From contig NC_086349.1 in the NCBI RefSeq assembly GCF_036324505.1, positions 19,362,247 to 19,426,246 of the forward strand: a stretch of DNA of 64,000 nucleotides, given 5' to 3'. The notes under the pieces were generated by a model. It was not told the origin of the DNA. It saw nothing but the letters and a program-made list of their open reading frames with translations, and searched no databases. Source of the stretch: Eleginops maclovinus (lineage: Eukaryota > Chordata > Actinopteri > Perciformes > Eleginopidae). A program made the translations under genes and the position numbers. Positions 59,301-64,000 of the stretch are shown in pieces (position 1 is the first letter of the stretch; each line of letters starts with the position of its first letter).

Positions 59301-62300
59301 TTTATGTGTAGTGGACTGTTACCTCATGCTGGAGGAAAGCCAGGCACCACTGACCTCTGGTTCTCTCAATCAGGGCCATTAATGCAGACTTAAGGTTGGT
59401 TTGTGCCTTTTCATGTTGATGATTGTCCCATGAGAACCGGTAATGATGGCTTTAACGAGCCCTGATAGTGTTAAAAGCCACATCAATGGTGGTCGGGTTG
59501 TACAGTTTAATGTGTTTCAGGCAACAACATCATGTTTAAATCACCATGCACCACTACCTTGGTTTGATTTAGGGTGAAACAATTCATCAGAATTTTATTA
59601 AATTATGATCTGTGCAATTTTTCCAAATCACAGAAGTGGGAGTACTTGTTAAAGGCAACATATGTGTAAAAATCCGCCAAAATTAAACCAATTCGTTATT
59701 CCCACCACATTCATTAATCATATGCAATGTCATAGTAATCTCAATTTTCACAATATTAACCCTAGTTGGATTGAATATAATATATTGTGTTGTTTAAAAT
59801 GCATAGTTTCTGTGAAATTTGATAAAACTTCAAATGGTGGGTGTGCATGTGAAATAAAATGTGGCTTCATTTCAGGCTCGGCCGATATTATCTAAATTAT
59901 AGAGACGATAATTCAGATTTCAATCAAAATGAAGCTTAAAAGCACCCTTCTCAGTTGTTGACCACTCATGGCACTATGAAGCAATGTTTTTATGAATGAC
60001 CCTTTGGTTTTGTCTGTGATCGCTCACAAGTAGAAGCATGTGATACACAGTCCCGCGAATGCTTTCATACTATCACTTCTCCACAGGTGGTGTTAACGAG
60101 CCAAAATATAGCAACATGCTAGCAAAGACAGAAATAAGATAGCAAGCTAGTACACGTGGATCAAATGCATGCAGGGTTCAGAGTGTTTACATTTACAGAT
60201 GCCAGAGCTGAACACACACCTTATAGTGAGTAACTGAATGTTAACGAAAACTTCATATTCTAAAACGCAGGTACATGTCTGTACAACACATTTGAAGTTT
60301 AAGCTAGCAGCCTGTTAGCTAGGTTTAGGAGCTAGGTCTGTTGTGTGTTCTTTCTTACAATGCTAAATGCTATTTAATGCCACAATTCCCTCAGGATAGA
60401 GCACTACAAGGAACATATTACAATGAAAAGTGTTATGTAACCCTTCCTTAAACGTTCTGAATTTCCCTATTTGGGGGCGATAGTGACAACATCCAATGTA
60501 ATATTTTTCTATTTCTTGCATCTGATGCATACTTTGTTTACTTTTCACGCTTTTACTTTAAACTAGCTAGATCTTCAAATATCTTTCTACAATCTTTTAA
60601 CATTTATTATAACAAACTGTGATCAACACTAAAGCAGCAAGCTTTGGAGGTCCACCAGGCCAAAGCACGCCTGCTTGTTCATCCTTTATTCCTTCACAGT
60701 TGAACCAATTATCCACCCTGCAGCTGTCAAAACCAGCTGATGCAGCAGCTGAATCGAAGGCAATTTGTAGCATAGTACCTGTGGAGAGCTGTTTGAAATG
60801 CTGCCACTTGTTTTCTGCCAAGTGGGTGTGCGGTGTGTGTATGTGATGTGTGTATATGTGTGGATCGTTGATGAGGTGGAGGCTGAGTCAACAGCTAAAC
60901 ACAGATGAGGTGCCACTGCTCTTAGTCATCACAGATAGATGTCTTACACAGACTTCCTCAGTGTTGGCTGGGCCTATGACAACAAATATGCATTTGAGTG
61001 AGATTTAGCCTATTTTTTAGTAAATGAGTTGCAGTTTCAACAGTTTCCATTGCTTTCACTCTTAGTTGCTGTACTATAACATGCATGTTTCAACTTTTGC
61101 TGCTGGTGTGCACTGCTGTCTAAGTTCTGTGTAGCCCTGGAGATTTAAGGGCTGATCTAAATCCAGGCAATATGTTCAGGAATGTAGCAAGAGTGAACAT
61201 TTTCTTGTAACCAGCTTTCTGTGTGAGGCCAGGTGCCTGCTAGAGTTAAGGTGGGAAGAAGTCATATCTTTTCATCATGAAGTGTTTCGACACTTTTTTT
61301 TTGATTCTGAGGTTCAGATCCATTTAAAAACAAACTATTGACATTTCTGATTGTATTTGAAATACTGTGAATAGAGCTTAGTAAAATATTGCCACTAGGC
61401 TTTTTAGCTTGTAATAAGCGAAAAATCAAACCGAAATCTAAATTCAGCAAGGCAGATGAAACAGAGGCTGATCAATAAAAGCACCGCCCCGGGCTTCACA
61501 AAAATACTGATCAGTGACAGGGTCAGTACATCAAATTTTTAAATGTCTGGTTTCTCTGACGGTGCATATCATGCTCCTTGACATTTGTCTAAATAATAAA
61601 TTGGCTATTAAGGTAGTCAGATGAGATCAGAGTGAGAAATGAAAGTGAGCAAAGGAAGAAGATGGACTATTCTGAGCAGTATACAAATGTGTGTTTGTCT
61701 ACAGTATGGAACTGCTGGGGCAGAGAGCCAGTCGGGGTTACGCATCACTTAGTCCTTAGAGATACATCATTTGACAGCACCATGAGAAGCAAACCACTAC
61801 AGAGTACTATACTGGCTTGTTAGATCTGCTTAGCCAGGCACATTTCTGCCTGTAATTAGCTGCTGATTAATACAGATCATTTAGGTCTCAGTAATATGAA
61901 TGTCACAAGAATGTGATGCACCGAGGATCCTACAAATGATGAATGCCCTTCATTTATGCACTGGACTGAGAAAAAGTCCTAAAAGAAGCAGACATAAAGG
62001 CACACATGCACTTCATCAGAGAAGCAAGAGCAAAATGAACATCAGACGCTGTAACGTCCTTAAACTCGACTGCAGTGTTCTTTTTGGGAAAAGTGGATCT
62101 TATAATATACCGACAATAACTATGAAACACTGCAAAAGAACGCCAAGCCTCGCAGTATTCCTCAGAGGACGCTGTCAGTGCGAATGAGCTGTTATAACAG
62201 GCCACAGGTTCAAGCCATTGATCACTTGGTGACATTACAGTGAATTGAGGCCAGAGCCACAAAATTGCAAGAAGTGCCATTCTGTGTTTAGTCGAGAGTT

Positions 62301-64000
62301 TTGTAAATTCAGTTTGATTTATTCCTTTTCATTGCAGTTTGGAGGGGTTTGTTTGCTAAAGCTTGAAGCGTTTCATGACTGTCACGGTTACGGCTAAATG
62401 ACACAGTATATTCAGTTAATCCAATAACTGTTTGGGTAACTTTGGATATAACTCTGATCAAGCAGTTCAGTTAAGGACGCTGTGAAAGTTCATAATGGAC
62501 TTCCAGCTGTTTCTCCCTCCAGCATATTCAAGGAGGAAGTTAAGGCTGCGTGCCCTGATTTTAAAAGGAGAAGGATGGGAAATATTAGGCAAAAAGAATG
62601 TAACATAACACATCTTGGACAAACTGTAATTGGCTCTGATTTTCTTGTGTATTCAGAAAAGGAAATAGCCACACATGCATCTCCTTTATTGTAATAGCAC
62701 TCTGCTTCTTCCTATTGCCATAATAAGGCTGGTAATGTAATGAAGTGCGAGAAGCCATTTCTTCAAAGCTTAACCTTACTCAATATTTTACACGGAAAAC
62801 AAATAATGGGTTTATAATTACGTTGGAGCAGGTCTTTTCTGAAAGAGGCGAGGGAAGCAAAACAGCTTTAGGCGAAACTATCCAAGCCTTTGTGACGGCC
62901 TACATGGTGCTGTATTTGAAATTACAGAAATGATCGTACTAAAAATAGGCTGCGGACTCTTGCAACACAGGGATGCATTGGCAACTACAGGCTCACTTGT
63001 GAATCGTTGCTGTTGTGTGGCCTACAGTGTGTGATGTTTATTTGAAGCCAGGCAGGAAGCTATGATTAAATGAGCAGACTGGTGCACTTCTGCAGTCGTG
63101 TCCAGTTGCACTTACTCTTGCAGAAAGGCAGATTGATAAACTCTGAGTCAGCATTTTATGTGCTGGGTGTGCCGTCTGTCCGTTTCCTCCCTCACAACAG
63201 GAAACAGGCTGTCCTCATTGCAACACAGCCATAGGAAAAAGGGCACACATGTACAACATGCAAGGGGCACACACACAGTTCAACACACTGAGGCAAAGGG
63301 CAGTTTGGAGATGCTGACATGACCGTAAGACAGCGGTGTAAGGTTTGGTTTATGGAAGCAGCTGGTGGGAAGTCTTGATTCAGCCTCCAGAAATTCCCTT
63401 CTCTGTGGGCCAACGTGGGAGAAACCAATCTCGTATTTTGGGGAGGTCTTCCTGCTGAATGATACCTCCAACGAGACTTGTCATTTCATTCTATATTTAG
63501 AAGGCTTTGTCAATGCACCTGAAACAACGTCAGTAGCCAGTGTTTCTGTGCAGGGCAGGATAAAGACTGACTCCCTTCATCCTCAGTGTGATTGATTGTG
63601 CTTGGATAAGGCAGTAAAATGTGTAATTTACTCATTCATGAACAGAAAAATGAGCATTGTCTAGACTGAAAGCTAAACTCATTAACACTCCATCAATGCG
63701 CCTCTCTCTCATCCATACATTCTCAAAGAGCTGTTACACTTTGTCTTCACCTACTGTGTCGCAAGGTTATACTGAAAGTGTAGCAATTTACCTTAAATTC
63801 AATCAGTGCAGCTGCTAGTGGTTCAGGCTGAGCTCTATTGATTATGTTTCACTGAAAGAGGCAACTCATGCAAATTGCAGTACTGCAAGTTTTACAAATT
63901 CTCATGAAAAGGAGAAGATGAATGAAATGAAAGTACGCCTCTGTTGTCACCTGCAGCATTATCTTATCGAGCCAGTGGCTGAGACATCAAGTGCATAAAG
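53327..64000 (+). other. First intron of iqsec1 (open to right edge)
   Basis: At least 10.7 kb with no second coding exon (no IQ, Sec7 or PH motif). Long first introns are normal for IQSEC1. Mostly AT-rich single-copy-looking DNA. A denser block at 58960-59260 is discussed as a candidate regulatory element. Confidence 0.6.

Overview
The window is vertebrate nuclear DNA, most likely from a ray-finned (teleost) fish. Genes are split into many short exons with GT-AG introns, most of the DNA is AT-rich non-coding sequence, and the dispersed repeats look like fish tRNA-derived SINEs and LINE 3' tails. There are no operons, prokaryotic signals or CRISPR arrays. Species assignment is inference only.

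Three genes can be reconstructed. (1) fbln2 (fibulin-2, extracellular matrix) is on the minus strand. A candidate 5'UTR exon lies near 17157-17240 and the start codon is at 14873. Eight coding exons run down to 1067. They encode the signal peptide, Cys-rich N-domain, Ser/Thr-rich Cys-free segment, three anaphylatoxin-like modules and the first three EGF-like modules. The remaining EGF modules and the fibulin C-module lie beyond the left edge. (2) nup210 (gp210, pore-membrane nucleoporin) is on the plus strand, complete in 40 exons from 24157 to 47404. Every exon junction is in phase. The spliced reading frame is 5658 nt, giving 1885 residues, essentially the length of the mammalian protein (about 1887). 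(3) iqsec1 (Arf guanine-nucleotide exchange factor) is on the plus strand. Only its first coding exon (53067-53326), encoding an N-terminal coiled coil, is present; the rest of the window is its first intron.

The order fbln2 (minus), nup210 (plus), iqsec1 (plus) matches the human 3p25 neighbourhood, except that HDAC11, which lies between NUP210 and FBLN2 in human, is not visible in the 6.4 kb gap here. The three genes share a chromosomal block but have unrelated functions (matrix, nuclear pore, Arf signalling).

No new multi-gene system is present. The points worth a second look are at RNA-processing and start-codon level. They include an ATGA-overlapping mini-uORF at nup210, an in-frame stop-free 189-bp intron, an in-frame cryptic donor in exon 36 and tandem splice sites. 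fbln2 has a likely GC-AG intron and an extra cysteine in EGF-2, and two SINEs have clean target-site duplications.
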